From Emticicia sp040253585 (GTDB taxonomy: Bacteria; Bacteroidota; Bacteroidia; Cytophagales; Spirosomataceae): DNA of 64,000 nucleotides. Below, one piece after another: positions 19,569 through 28,153 of this stretch. The notes under the pieces were generated by a model that searched no databases, had not been told where the DNA came from, and saw nothing but the letters and a program-made list of their open reading frames with translations. Position 1 is the stretch's first letter. Each line of letters begins with the position of its first letter. A program made the translations under genes and the position numbers. The stretch covers positions 1-64,000 of the forward strand of contig NZ_JBELAU010000006.1 in the NCBI RefSeq assembly GCF_040253585.1, read 5' to 3'.

Positions 19569-19973
19569 TTAGTGCTTTATCAAAGTATGTGTTCCGTCTG
19601 GATTTATTTTTGTTGAAGTATTAGCATTATGATGAATAACTGTATGCGTACCATCTGGATTTACTTGAATTGATGTGCTTTTATTCCGATAAATCACAGT
19701 ATGAGTACCATCAGGATTTACCTTTAAGTTTGTATTTGAATTATGCTGAATTGTAGTACTTTGTGTCCCATCTGGATGAATCTTTGTTAAAGTATTACCA
19801 TTATGATGAATAACAGTGTGTGTGCCGTTTGGATTTACTTGCACCGAAACATTGTCATTATGCTGGTGAATAACAGTATGCGTACTATTTGGATTCACTT
19901 GAACAGTTGGACTTTGGGCTTGACAAAAGTGAGCAGAAGCTGTGAAAATTAGACAAGCGATAGTAGTTTTCAT
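19569..19973 (-). CDS. Small secreted protein made of six NPDGTHTVIHHN repeats
   Basis: 134 residues. A signal peptide (about 1-20, ending FCQA) is followed by six copies of a 19-20-residue unit, consensus VQVNPDGTHTVIHHNxNTS. The repeats alternate polar and hydrophobic residues and carry a His-rich end (VIHHN, VIHQHN). That could form a beta-solenoid or a metal-binding surface. This is inference, and I know no named family for it. It lies between a GLPGLI gene and a TonB-type barrel. The repeat number and the strict GTHTVI core suggest expansion by slippage. Confidence 0.75.
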   Translation of the reverse strand: MKTTIACLIFTASAHFCQAQSPTVQVNPNSTHTVIHQHNDNVSVQVNPNGTHTVIHHNGNTLTKIHPDGTQSTTIQHNSNTNLKVNPDGTHTVIYRNKSTSIQVNPDGTHTVIHHNANTSTKINPDGTHTLIKH

Positions 19974-20059
19974 ATATTTAATGAATTTTAGTAAATTTAT
20001 TTTTAACTATTGAGATATTTCACTTTAAATGACATTAATGACTTGACTATTTAGCTCTT

Positions 20060-22846
20060 TCACTGCTGAATAATTCTCATCACACCTTGTGACTTTCCAC
20101 CCAAAGGTTTATTGAGTGAATAAGTGAAACTTACCAAAAAGTAACGCCCCAACGAGCGTACACGACTATCTTCCACAAAGTTTAGACTTGCTTGACGATT
20201 GATTCCAACATTTTTATTGAGGGCATCAACTACCGAAAATTTCATTTCTGCACGGTTATTTTTTAGGAAAAGTTTGGCAACTGACGCATTCCAAAGCGGT
20301 ATTTTTTGATTAAAACTGGCATAAAGTAAATAGTCGAAATTAGTGCTAAAGGTCCAGTTTTTAGGTAAGTTCATATTCGACTCTACAAAGTAAGTTTGGT
20401 TGATAAAACTTTGATTAAACTCTTGACTAATAGCATATTGAGTTTTATTGAAAGCTATTTCTCCGCCAAAAGCCACACTCACAAATCCCTTAAAATCATA
20501 CTGCCAACGCAACTCCGACGAACCCAAATAACGAATGGTTGTATTCTCAATATCATTAATAAAATTTATACCTTGATTATAGGTAAGTTTAGTATTAATA
20601 TTTAGTTTACTACTTAGTTCTTTAATCGAAAATCCGAGCGAGAAATTACCATTTAAAGCTACATCTTTTGGCACATTGATAAGTTTTATCTGCTGACGAA
20701 GGGCTTCATCGGTAGTTTGTGAAGTGGCAATTTTATTGTTTGTATAAGTCATTGAAAAATTCAAAAACAAACTACTAAAATTCGATTGATTGAAACGATT
20801 AGAATTTACACTTAGACGGTGAGCATATTCAGGAATCAGGTCAGGATTACCAATTTGGATTCGTAACGGGTCAGTATTTTCAGGAATTGGGTTTAGCTCA
20901 TTCAGCGATGGCTCACGCACCGATGTTTCATAGTCGAAATGAATATTCTGTCTTTGCTCGGTAGTAATTACTACGTGGGCATTTGGCAAAAAATTGCTAA
21001 ATCGGCGATTAACTGTAAAGTTGATACTGGGTATTTGTCCATCTAAAACCGACGATTGCAAGGCAATTCCAGTTGAAAAATTATACTTTTTTTGAACCAT
21101 TCGGTAACTCAAACCAAAGCGATTATACAAATACTCATTAATAAATTTATTACTCAGTCCCTCATTTAGGCTTCGTTTACCTTCACCCAAATCATATACT
21201 TGGCGGTCGATTCGATTGTTATTTTCTCGAATGCTATAATTTAATTCCAAGTATTTTTTGCGAGCAATTGGCTCCGAATAAGATAAGTTTATCCCCCAAT
21301 TTTGACTATCATTTTGCTGCGAATTTTGCTGGTCAATCGTATCTCGAACCACTCCTCCTCGGTATGAGTTAATTGCCGCTAAAGTACCATTATTATTGTT
21401 TTGGTTAATACCCAAAGTAACATTTGCAGTCATATTTCGCCCTTTTTTGCGGAACCTATGTCTAAATAGCAGATTTGCATTATAATTCAGCCCCAACCCT
21501 TCTACCACAACTCTCCTATTTCCTTCGTTTTGAATTACTCCTTTATCGTCTATATTTTGGTTTTCTCCTTCGGTTCTAAGTTTGGTTTCGTTTAAAGCAA
21601 AATTTGAAATAAACTTCATCGAATTGAGCGAATCAATCTTATGGTCAAGTGTAAAATTAAGTCGATGATTGGTATTTAGGTTGTTTTGAATGGTCTTTTG
21701 GCTTGTTGAAAAGTTACGGTTCTGCAAAAAATTTTGTCGAATCAAGTCAGTTTCAATAAGATTATTCATTGAATTTAAAAAATAGCTACCATTCAATTCG
21801 GTCTTTGGTGAAAAAGGCTCGTTGAAATTTACCCCACCTGCCCATGACCGAACAAAACCATTATTTCGGCCGCCAAAATTGAGCGGAATTGCTCCATCAG
21901 TAGCGTTAATTTCTAATCGCAAAGAGCCACCTCCACCCGCCATCATTCGCTGCATATCGCCCGAAAAATTGAGGTAATCTTCCATCGAAAACCCTTGTTT
22001 ATTCACATTATTTCCCAACAATAAGAGTGAACGTTGGCGAGCTTTATTAAATCGATTAAGATTCGATTTGACCTCAAATCGCCCGTTGTCACCTACTCCT
22101 GCTGTTGTTTTACCGAAAGTCATTTTCTTACGGTCCTCTTTCAGTTTAAGGTTAATCGTTTTTTCACGGCTACCATCATCAATCCCCGTAAATGCCGTTT
22201 GGTCTGATTTTTTATCAAATAATTGCACTTTATCCACGGCATCAGCAGGTAAATTTTGCGAGGCAACTTTTGGGTCTTTTCCAAAAAACTCTTTCCCATC
22301 GACCGTGATACTTCGTACTTTTTCGCCCTGTGCCATAATATTTCCATCTCTATCTACCTGCACACCTGGCAGTTTTTTTAGTAAATCTTCTACTGCTGCA
22401 TTAGGTTGTGTACGAAATGAACCTGCATTAAACTCAACCGTATCGCCTTTGATTTGGACGGGTAAAGCTTCAGCTTTTACAGTAACGGCATCAAGCTCGT
22501 TACTAAGTATCTGCATTTTTATTTCGCCCAAATCTATCATTTCAGTAGAAGATTTTTCGATAACTCTTACGTAGTTTCTATAACCAACGAAGGTAATTTT
22601 GATAAAATAATCATTAAAATTAAGATTTTTCAATTCAAAAGTACCTCTTACAGTTGTTCGGGCAAAGGTAATGAGAGAAGAATCTTTGACAGAAAGGAGA
22701 AGTACAGTAGCGTTTTCTAAAGGTTTTTGTTCGGCATCTAAGACAGTAGCTTTCAGTGAAAACTTTGTCGGGTTTTGAGCAAAAACGCCCAAATTCATCA
22801 ATAGCAAATAAGTCACCAGTAAAATCTTTCTCATAATTTTGTGCAT
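20060..22846 (-). CDS. TonB-dependent-receptor-like outer-membrane barrel
   Basis: 928 residues. Signal peptide (a start at MRKILLV, residue 5, is equally possible). A carboxypeptidase-regulatory-like domain lies at about 28-110 (VLDAEQKPLENATVLLLSV). A plug-like region at about 120-230 has KLPGVQVDRDGNI and SITVDGKEFFGKDP. The rest is a long beta-barrel of the outer-membrane barrel family 3 type, ending in F-rich strands (FLVSFTYSLNKPLGG). Unlike full TonB receptors it shows no clear TonB box. This subtype is the usual partner of GLPGLI proteins. It probably transports or scaffolds a substrate at the outer membrane. The substrate is unknown. A TAACTTTG (-7 type) lies 11 bases before the start. 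Confidence 0.88.
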   Translation of the reverse strand: MHKIMRKILLVTYLLLMNLGVFAQNPTKFSLKATVLDAEQKPLENATVLLLSVKDSSLITFARTTVRGTFELKNLNFNDYFIKITFVGYRNYVRVIEKSSTEMIDLGEIKMQILSNELDAVTVKAEALPVQIKGDTVEFNAGSFRTQPNAAVEDLLKKLPGVQVDRDGNIMAQGEKVRSITVDGKEFFGKDPKVASQNLPADAVDKVQLFDKKSDQTAFTGIDDGSREKTINLKLKEDRKKMTFGKTTAGVGDNGRFEVKSNLNRFNKARQRSLLLLGNNVNKQGFSMEDYLNFSGDMQRMMAGGGGSLRLEINATDGAIPLNFGGRNNGFVRSWAGGVNFNEPFSPKTELNGSYFLNSMNNLIETDLIRQNFLQNRNFSTSQKTIQNNLNTNHRLNFTLDHKIDSLNSMKFISNFALNETKLRTEGENQNIDDKGVIQNEGNRRVVVEGLGLNYNANLLFRHRFRKKGRNMTANVTLGINQNNNNGTLAAINSYRGGVVRDTIDQQNSQQNDSQNWGINLSYSEPIARKKYLELNYSIRENNNRIDRQVYDLGEGKRSLNEGLSNKFINEYLYNRFGLSYRMVQKKYNFSTGIALQSSVLDGQIPSINFTVNRRFSNFLPNAHVVITTEQRQNIHFDYETSVREPSLNELNPIPENTDPLRIQIGNPDLIPEYAHRLSVNSNRFNQSNFSSLFLNFSMTYTNNKIATSQTTDEALRQQIKLINVPKDVALNGNFSLGFSIKELSSKLNINTKLTYNQGINFINDIENTTIRYLGSSELRWQYDFKGFVSVAFGGEIAFNKTQYAISQEFNQSFINQTYFVESNMNLPKNWTFSTNFDYLLYASFNQKIPLWNASVAKLFLKNNRAEMKFSVVDALNKNVGINRQASLNFVEDSRVRSLGRYFLVSFTYSLNKPLGGKSQGVMRIIQQ

Positions 22847-23006
22847 TTTATTTGCTCAAAGTTATGGCTTCATTTCTGTGTAAAAGGTTAAATTTGCTTG
22901 ATATAAGGTTAATTAAGGTTAATGGACTTGCTGATTTTTGGCAGTGAATGATTATAGTGGTATTTTAGTCTAAAAAGTAACTTGTAATAAAGGATTTGGC
23001 CTACAT

Positions 23007-23627
23007 TTACTTCAAAATCTCTATCAACTCGGCAATCATCAGGGCAGTTGCTCCCCAAACCACTTGTTCTTGAATCACAAAACATGGAGTTTCGAGCTTT
23101 ACACCTCTGGTTTCGACAGTACGTACTTGTACGATTGATGGGTCAAGAATTTCGGAGATTGATACCTCGAAAATTCCAGCAACTTCACGCTCGTCGGGAT
23201 AGAAATCTGGGCGTGAAGTCATATATCCAACCACAGGCTGGCAAAACATATTTGAGGGGGGAATAAATAATTCGGTAAGATTTTTAATAACTTTTACATC
23301 TGTTGCCTTGATCCCAATTTCTTCTTGAGCTTCACGCAAGGCCGTTGCTTGAATATCTTTATCTTTTAGTTCAACCCTTCCACCAGGAAAGGCCATTTGT
23401 CCACCATGAACACCATCGTATTGCGGACGTAGAATCAAAGGCATAAAAATATCTTCTCCTTTCGGATAAAACATCATCAAAATAGCACTTCGACGAGTAC
23501 TTGCATTCGGTTCAACCTTAACTTTGAGTCTGTAAGGTGACATTTTTTGCATGATGATGTCATGACCTGGTAGAGGCTGCTCTGAAAGTCGCTTGTTGAG
23601 AGTATTTATAAAGTCAGCAAAATTCAC
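23007..23627 (-). CDS. Nudix hydrolase, CoA pyrophosphatase-like
   Basis: 206 residues. The Nudix box is intact: GG-RVELKDKD-x6-REAQEEIG (around residues 77-98), preceded by MPLILRPQYDGVHGGQMAFP, which matches the UPF0035-type motif that marks the CoA-pyrophosphatase branch. Enzymes of this group cleave CoA and its derivatives to phosphopantetheine and adenosine diphosphate. The length matches the family. It is a single gene between a barrel gene and a flavoprotein, with no operon partner apparent. Confidence 0.9.
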   Translation of the reverse strand: MNFADFINTLNKRLSEQPLPGHDIIMQKMSPYRLKVKVEPNASTRRSAILMMFYPKGEDIFMPLILRPQYDGVHGGQMAFPGGRVELKDKDIQATALREAQEEIGIKATDVKVIKNLTELFIPPSNMFCQPVVGYMTSRPDFYPDEREVAGIFEVSISEILDPSIVQVRTVETRGVKLETPCFVIQEQVVWGATALMIAELIEILK

Positions 23628-23688
23628 GGTGTTAGGTTTTAGTCAGGTGTTTTGAAATCAGATATTCATGGCAATATACAAAAAAAAA

Positions 23689-23769
23689 TTACGATTTACG
23701 ATTAACGAATTACGATTTTATGCTCAATATTTCCGACATAGAAAACCTATATAATTCCAGAAATCGTAA
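23689..23769. repeat. Short TTACGATTT repeats, direct and inverted
   Basis: TTACGATTT occurs at 23689-23697 and 23710-23718, and its inverse AAATCGTAA at 23761-23769, in the 163-base gap between two minus-strand genes. It could fold into a long imperfect hairpin or be the remnant of a small palindromic repeat. Confidence 0.55.
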
Positions 23770-23790
23770 ATCATGCCTCGTAAATTATAA

Positions 23791-25374
23791 TTAACCATAT
23801 ATTCTGACAAGTTGTTCAGCACAACGCTCGCCATCCATTGCTGCCGATACAATTCCTCCCGCAAAACCAGCTCCCTCACCACACGGAAATAATCTTTTTA
23901 TTTGTAAATGTTCGAGCGATTCTTTATCTCGTGGAATACGAACAGGCGAAGAAGTTCGACTTTCGATACCAATCAACTGAGCTTCATTCGTTACGTATCC
24001 TTTCATTTTTTTACCAAATTCTTGTACACCTTCTTGCAGTGGTCGAGCAATAATATCTGGTAAAACTTCTGACATATCCATTGAAACCAAGCCCGGTTGA
24101 TAAGAAGTGGGTAAAAGTTCATGAGAGATTTTGCCCGAAAGGAAATCATTTAAACGTTGGGCAGGAGCAAATTGCGAATCAGATAGTTTTTTTGAGCTGG
24201 CTGCCAATTTCCACGCTTTTTGCTCAACATCTTTCTGTAATTGTAGCCCGGCCAACGGGCCTAAATGCTTATATTTCTGCCAATCAATTTCGTTAATGGC
24301 AACTACAACGCCCGAATTAGCATATTTTGAGTCTCGACGAGAGGGAGACATTCCATTTACGACCAATTCACCTTCGGCAGTAGCAGCAGGTACTATAAAA
24401 CCACCTGGACACATACAAAAACTAAAAACTCCTCGCTGAATATTTTTGTAATAGGTCTGAGCCACCAAACTATATGATGCCGCAGGAAGCAAACCTCGCT
24501 CTTGGCGATGGTATTGGTGCGTATCTATCAAACTTTGTTGATGCTCAATTCTGACACCCATTGCATAAGGTTTAGCTTCAATCAGAATAGCCTTTTGGTG
24601 TAATAACTCAAAAATATCACGTGCCGAATGGCCAGTTGCCAGAATAACTCCCAGCCCAGTTATCTCTTTTCCGTCGGCAGTTATTACACCTTTCATTTCA
24701 CCATTGACCAATACAAAATCAACTACTTTTGTATCAAAATGTACTTCTCCACCTGCTTTCAGAATGCTTTCTCGTAAATCGGCTACTACGCTCGGTAATT
24801 TATTTGTGCCGATGTGCGGATGTGCATCAAACAGAATCTCGCTTGTTGAGCCATGAGCCACCAAGATTTCCAAAATTCGACGCACATCACCTCGTTTTTT
24901 TGAACGAGTGTAAAGTTTTCCGTCAGAGTAAGTTCCTGCTCCACCTTCACCAAAACAATAATTCGATTCGGGATTTACTACGTGGTCTTTGTTGATTGCC
25001 GCTAAATCTCGTCGGCGAGTACGCACATCTTTTCCACGCTCAAGCACAATCGGTTTGATGCCCAGTTCAATCAAACGCAAAGCTGCAAACATTCCAGCAG
25101 GCCCCGCTCCTACTATAATTGCCTGTGGTTTGTTAGCAACGTCGGTATATTCTTTCCGAAACTCCATCGCAGGAGGTGGAATTTCACCTGAATAAACTTC
25201 TATTTCGAGATTAATTTTTACTTGCCCTTTTCGAGCATCAATCGACTGACGCATTTTCCTAATTGAAAAATCTTCATCTATCGTTTTTAAATATGTTTTT
25301 TGAATATGTTGACGCAGAACAGCATCATCAAGAGCAATCTCAGGCTCTAAGGTAAGACTCAAGGTTTGTTGCAT
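23791..25374 (-). CDS. FAD-dependent dehydrogenase (COG2509-like)
   Basis: 527 residues. An N-terminal domain (about 1-85) precedes the dinucleotide-binding motif AIIVGAGPAGMFAALRLIE, with the acidic end of the fold in LERGKDVRTRRRD. Then come YCFGEGGAGTYSDGKLYTR and, near the C-terminus, a second FAD contact, LFPCGEGAGFAGGIVSAAMDG. This pattern marks the widespread uncharacterised flavoprotein group annotated as FAD-dependent dehydrogenases. The CMCPGGFIVPA stretch carries two cysteines. The substrate is unknown. It is a monocistronic minus-strand gene facing away from nuoI. Confidence 0.88.
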   Translation of the reverse strand: MQQTLSLTLEPEIALDDAVLRQHIQKTYLKTIDEDFSIRKMRQSIDARKGQVKINLEIEVYSGEIPPPAMEFRKEYTDVANKPQAIIVGAGPAGMFAALRLIELGIKPIVLERGKDVRTRRRDLAAINKDHVVNPESNYCFGEGGAGTYSDGKLYTRSKKRGDVRRILEILVAHGSTSEILFDAHPHIGTNKLPSVVADLRESILKAGGEVHFDTKVVDFVLVNGEMKGVITADGKEITGLGVILATGHSARDIFELLHQKAILIEAKPYAMGVRIEHQQSLIDTHQYHRQERGLLPAASYSLVAQTYYKNIQRGVFSFCMCPGGFIVPAATAEGELVVNGMSPSRRDSKYANSGVVVAINEIDWQKYKHLGPLAGLQLQKDVEQKAWKLAASSKKLSDSQFAPAQRLNDFLSGKISHELLPTSYQPGLVSMDMSEVLPDIIARPLQEGVQEFGKKMKGYVTNEAQLIGIESRTSSPVRIPRDKESLEHLQIKRLFPCGEGAGFAGGIVSAAMDGERCAEQLVRIYG

Positions 25375-25534
25375 TGTCTGAAAGGTTTTTATCCTCTAAA
25401 TTTGGCACAAAGTTAAGCAATTCGTCTTAAACTTATTCCATAGAATCTGCCAAAATAGACTTAGGCACAAACTTTGAAGTGAAATTTATTGTTTATCATA
25501 CTAAAAAGATAGACTAATATTACAATTTTGAGGT

Positions 25535-25542
25535 TATCTTTG
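25535..25542 (+). promoter_or_regulatory. -7 promoter box of nuoIJK
   Basis: TATCTTTG fits the Bacteroidota TAnnTTTG box and lies 37 bases before the nuoI start. No convincing -33 TTTG at the right distance is seen. Confidence 0.45.
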
Positions 25543-25579
25543 CAGAAATCAAATAATTGTGACCCGAAAAAAACACTGA

Positions 25580-26872
25580 ATGTCCGCTTATTTTAAAAAT
25601 ATCAGTCGAGGAATAAAAACAACTCTCAAAGGTATGAGCCTGACGCTCAGACACTTTTGGCAGGCACGTAGAAGCCGACAACCTTATGCCATGCAAGATT
25701 CGAGTTATTTCGATTTGCAAACGGGTATCGTTACGCTTCAATATCCTCATCAGACTTTACCAGTGCCAGACAACGGGCGTTATCAACTCGACTGCGAGAT
25801 TGATGATTGTATTGTATGCGATAAATGTGCGAAAGTATGCCCCGTTGATTGTATTGATATTGAACCCATAAAATCTTCTGAGATTATTAGCTACGCTTCT
25901 GATGGCTCGCCTATTAGGTTGTATGCCGCAAAGTTTGATATTGATATGGCAAAATGCTGTTTCTGCGGACTTTGCACAACAGTTTGTCCGACCGAATGTT
26001 TGACCATGACCAATGATTATGATTTTAGCGTGGTAGATATTACGCAGTTAAATTTTGAGTTTTCAAACCTTACGAACGAACAAGCAGATAAAAAACGCAA
26101 GTTATACGAGCAGTATTTGGAAGAAAAAGAAGCGTTAAAGAAAGCCCCTGCTCCTGCTAACGAAAACACGAGTGAAGCTCCAAAACCGAAGACTTCGTTT
26201 AAACCAGCCTTTAAGCCCACAGCAAAACCAGTAGTAAAAGATTCAGAAGAAACAATTACTGAAAATAATAACTCTGAAAATATTGTTGTAGAAACACCAA
26301 AGCCGAAGCCTGTTTTCAAGCCAGCGTTTAAAGCAGCACCTAAACCAACCGAAGTACAAGAAGATAAAACAGAAAATATAGCAGCCGAAACGCCGAAACC
26401 GAAACCTGTTTTCAAACCAAGTTTCAAACCTGCTCCAAAACCAACTGAAATAACTGAAACGCCAGAAACCAAAGCAGAAGAGGTAACGAAAGAAACCCCG
26501 AAACCGAAGCCTGTTTTCAAACCAAGTTTCAAACCTGCTCCAAAACCAGCAGAAATAACTGAAACGTCAGAAACTAAAGCTGAAGAGGTAACGGAAGAAA
26601 CATCAAAACCTAAGCCTGTTTTCAAACCAAGTTTCAAACCTGCTCCAAAACCAGCAGTAACAACTGAAACGCAAGAAACTAAAGCTGTGGAGGTAACTGA
26701 AGAAACTCCGAAACCGAAGCCTGTTTTCAAGCCGACTTTTAAGCCTGCTACAAAACCAGCAGAAACAACCGAAACGCAAGATAATAAAGCAGAAGAAGTA
26801 ACGGCAGAAACGCCTAAACCCAAACCTGTTTTTAAGCCAACAATGAAAATTAAACCTAAAAATAACGACTAA
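25580..26872 (+). CDS. nuoI: NADH-quinone oxidoreductase subunit I with long repetitive tail
   Basis: 430 residues, where the family is normally about 150-200. Residues 1-175 are a regular NuoI: an amphipathic N-terminus, then two [4Fe-4S] motifs, CIVCDKCAKVCPVDC (near 73-87) and CCFCGLCTTVCPTEC (near 124-138), which carry electrons from the peripheral arm to quinone. From about residue 205 the protein becomes a Pro/Lys/Glu-rich tail of about six repeats of roughly 33 residues (ETPKPKPVFKPSFKPAPKP then TEITETxETKAEEV). The frame is continuous to the stop, and nuoJ starts one base later, so the tail belongs to this gene. Its role is unknown. Confidence 0.93.
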   Translation: MSAYFKNISRGIKTTLKGMSLTLRHFWQARRSRQPYAMQDSSYFDLQTGIVTLQYPHQTLPVPDNGRYQLDCEIDDCIVCDKCAKVCPVDCIDIEPIKSSEIISYASDGSPIRLYAAKFDIDMAKCCFCGLCTTVCPTECLTMTNDYDFSVVDITQLNFEFSNLTNEQADKKRKLYEQYLEEKEALKKAPAPANENTSEAPKPKTSFKPAFKPTAKPVVKDSEETITENNNSENIVVETPKPKPVFKPAFKAAPKPTEVQEDKTENIAAETPKPKPVFKPSFKPAPKPTEITETPETKAEEVTKETPKPKPVFKPSFKPAPKPAEITETSETKAEEVTEETSKPKPVFKPSFKPAPKPAVTTETQETKAVEVTEETPKPKPVFKPTFKPATKPAETTETQDNKAEEVTAETPKPKPVFKPTMKIKPKNND

Positions 26873-26873
26873 A

Positions 26874-27428
26874 TTGTTTGACGAATTATTAAAAAACCTT
26901 GATTATACGCTCATCAAGCAAATTGCGTTTGCTGCTTTTGCAGTAATAACAGTTGGTGGTGCATTATACTTACTTTTCACTAAGAGTGTACTTTATGCAG
27001 CATACAGTTTATTGCTCACGCTCTTAGGTATAGCTGGACTTTTCGTTTTTGCAGGAGCTGATTTTCTGGCAGTTAGTCAGATTATGATTTATGTAGGTGG
27101 AATTCTGATACTATTGATTTTTGGTATTATGCTCACCAATAATAAGAATTTCCAACGTACCAATTTACAAACCAACAAAATTGAAGTTGGGCATCACAAT
27201 CGTTTTTGGGCTGTTTTGGTTGCGGTACTTTTGTTTTTGGGGTTCTTGAAAATTATATTTGCTGCCAACTTCCATATCGTTGGTAAACAAATTCATAATA
27301 GCAGTAGTTTGCAGCAAATTGGGATAAATCTAATGACCGATTATATTTTTGCGTTTGAGGTTATTGGTATATTTTTATTGGCTGCTTTGATTGGAGCAGT
27401 TTATATTGCAAAAAAAGAGAAAGTTTAA
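26874..27428 (+). CDS. nuoJ: NADH-quinone oxidoreductase subunit J
   Basis: 184 residues of a hydrophobic membrane-arm subunit with five helices. The most conserved helix region is FAGADFLAVSQIMIYVGGIL (near 60-79). It is part of the proton-pumping module of complex I. The start is a TTG one base after the nuoI stop. No in-frame ATG lies before MIYVGG, deep in the conserved region, so TTG is the only sensible start and is probably reached by coupling to nuoI translation. Confidence 0.92.
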   Translation: MFDELLKNLDYTLIKQIAFAAFAVITVGGALYLLFTKSVLYAAYSLLLTLLGIAGLFVFAGADFLAVSQIMIYVGGILILLIFGIMLTNNKNFQRTNLQTNKIEVGHHNRFWAVLVAVLLFLGFLKIIFAANFHIVGKQIHNSSSLQQIGINLMTDYIFAFEVIGIFLLAALIGAVYIAKKEKV

Positions 27429-27432
27429 TCAG

Positions 27433-27738
27433 ATGATAGCCATACAAAATTATCTCGTTATTAGTGCCTTATTGTTTTCGATAGGATTGGCCGTTGCGGT
27501 AACCAAACGGAACGCAATTTTGATTCTGATGGGCATTGAATTAATGCTCAATGCTGTAAACCTAAATCTTGTTGCATTTAGTCAATATGACCCAAATAGA
27601 CTGCAAGGGCAAATGTTTGTACTATTTATAATGGTTGTGGCAGCTGCTGAAGTAACCGTAGCACTGGCGATTATCTTGAAATTATATGACTATTTCAAGA
27701 ACCTTGATTTAGATGAAATAAATTCATTAAAAAAATAA
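27433..27738 (+). CDS. nuoK: NADH-quinone oxidoreductase subunit K
   Basis: 101 residues from ATG 27433 (MIAIQNYLVISALLF), four bases after the nuoJ stop. This is the standard NuoK length. A TTG further upstream would overlap nuoJ and is not needed. Three helices are present with the conserved membrane Glu in LMGIELMLNAVNLN and the second in AAAEVTVALAI, both tied to proton translocation. The other nuo genes are not in the window: a tRNA array follows downstream, and upstream lies a flavoprotein on the other strand. Confidence 0.94.
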   Translation: MIAIQNYLVISALLFSIGLAVAVTKRNAILILMGIELMLNAVNLNLVAFSQYDPNRLQGQMFVLFIMVVAAAEVTVALAIILKLYDYFKNLDLDEINSLKK

Positions 27739-27746
27739 TAAAAGGC

Positions 27747-27777
27747 TTGACAAAGGTAATTTTAAGTCGTACTTTTG
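27747..27777 (+). promoter_or_regulatory. Promoter of the tRNA-Arg pair
   Basis: TTG (27747-27749), 20 bases, then TACTTTTG (27770-27777) is a good match to the Bacteroidota TTTG-N19-22-TAnnTTTG promoter, 30 bases before the first tRNA. Confidence 0.7.
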
Positions 27778-27807
27778 CAGTCCCAAATGGGGAAAAGTAA
27801 AATAGAT

Positions 27808-27881
27808 GGCTGCGTAGCTCAACTGAATAGAGCGTCTCACTACGGATGAGAAGGTTTGGGGTTTGAATCCCTACGCGGTCA
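27808..27881 (+). tRNA. tRNA-Arg (anticodon ACG), copy 1
   Basis: 74 bases without encoded CCA. Acceptor GGCTGCG pairs with CGCGGTC. The anticodon stem TCTCA/TGAGA encloses the loop CTACGGA, anticodon ACG. The T loop is TTTGAAT. ACG is read as ICG after deamination and decodes CGN arginine codons. The last 13 bases (CCCTACGCGGTCA) plus five more recur exactly at 35152-35169, at the far end of the integrated element. Confidence 0.95.
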
Positions 27882-27886
27882 CAAAG
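27869..27886 (+). repeat. attL candidate (18-bp core)
   Basis: CCCTACGCGGTCACAAAG at the 3' end of tRNA-Arg copy 1, identical to 35152-35169. The match extends as 24 of 26 bases to the right. Copy 2 carries CCCTACACGGTCACAAG, a one-mismatch version, and is an alternative attL. Confidence 0.65.
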
Positions 27887-27899
27887 TAAAATAGTAAAC

Positions 27900-27973
27900 G
27901 GCTGTGTAGCTCAACTGAATAGAGCGTCTCACTACGGATGAGAAGGTTTGGGGTTTGAATCCCTACACGGTCA
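27900..27973 (+). tRNA. tRNA-Arg (anticodon ACG), copy 2
   Basis: 74 bases, identical to copy 1 except at positions 6 and 67 of the acceptor stem: C6-G67 in copy 1 is T6-A67 here, a compensatory pair, so both are probably functional. The repeat unit is 92 bp and includes the spacer AAAGTAAAATAG, which also precedes copy 1, showing a tandem duplication. Confidence 0.95.
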
Positions 27974-27978
27974 CAAGA

Positions 27979-28012
27979 AACGCCCTTAGAATCACTTCTG
28001 AGGGCGTTTTTA
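27979..28012 (+). terminator. Terminator after the tRNA pair
   Basis: AACGCCC-T-TAGAA / TTCT-G-AGGGCGTT stem followed by a T-rich run, starting six bases after the second tRNA. Confidence 0.85.
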
Positions 28013-28153
28013 TTTGTTCCTGCAAGTAAGAATCAAAGATTGTTAGCAAGAAATTAGCTAAATATTGTTAGCATTTTTTTTGCAAATTCTTTGAAGTTAA
28101 TCGGTGCATACCACCTTTTATATTGAGCCTAAAGGTGTTTTTTATGCTTTTAT

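Noticed and set aside
26017..26823. 268-residue minus-strand frame (GFGAGLKLGLKTG repeats) opposite nuoI
   Set aside because: It is the complement of the Pro/Lys repeat tail of NuoI. The sense strand has intact iron-sulphur motifs and is coupled to nuoJ.
27391..27432. TTG start for nuoK inside nuoJ
   Set aside because: The ATG at 27433 gives the standard 101-residue NuoK, and the extra 14 residues are not family-like.
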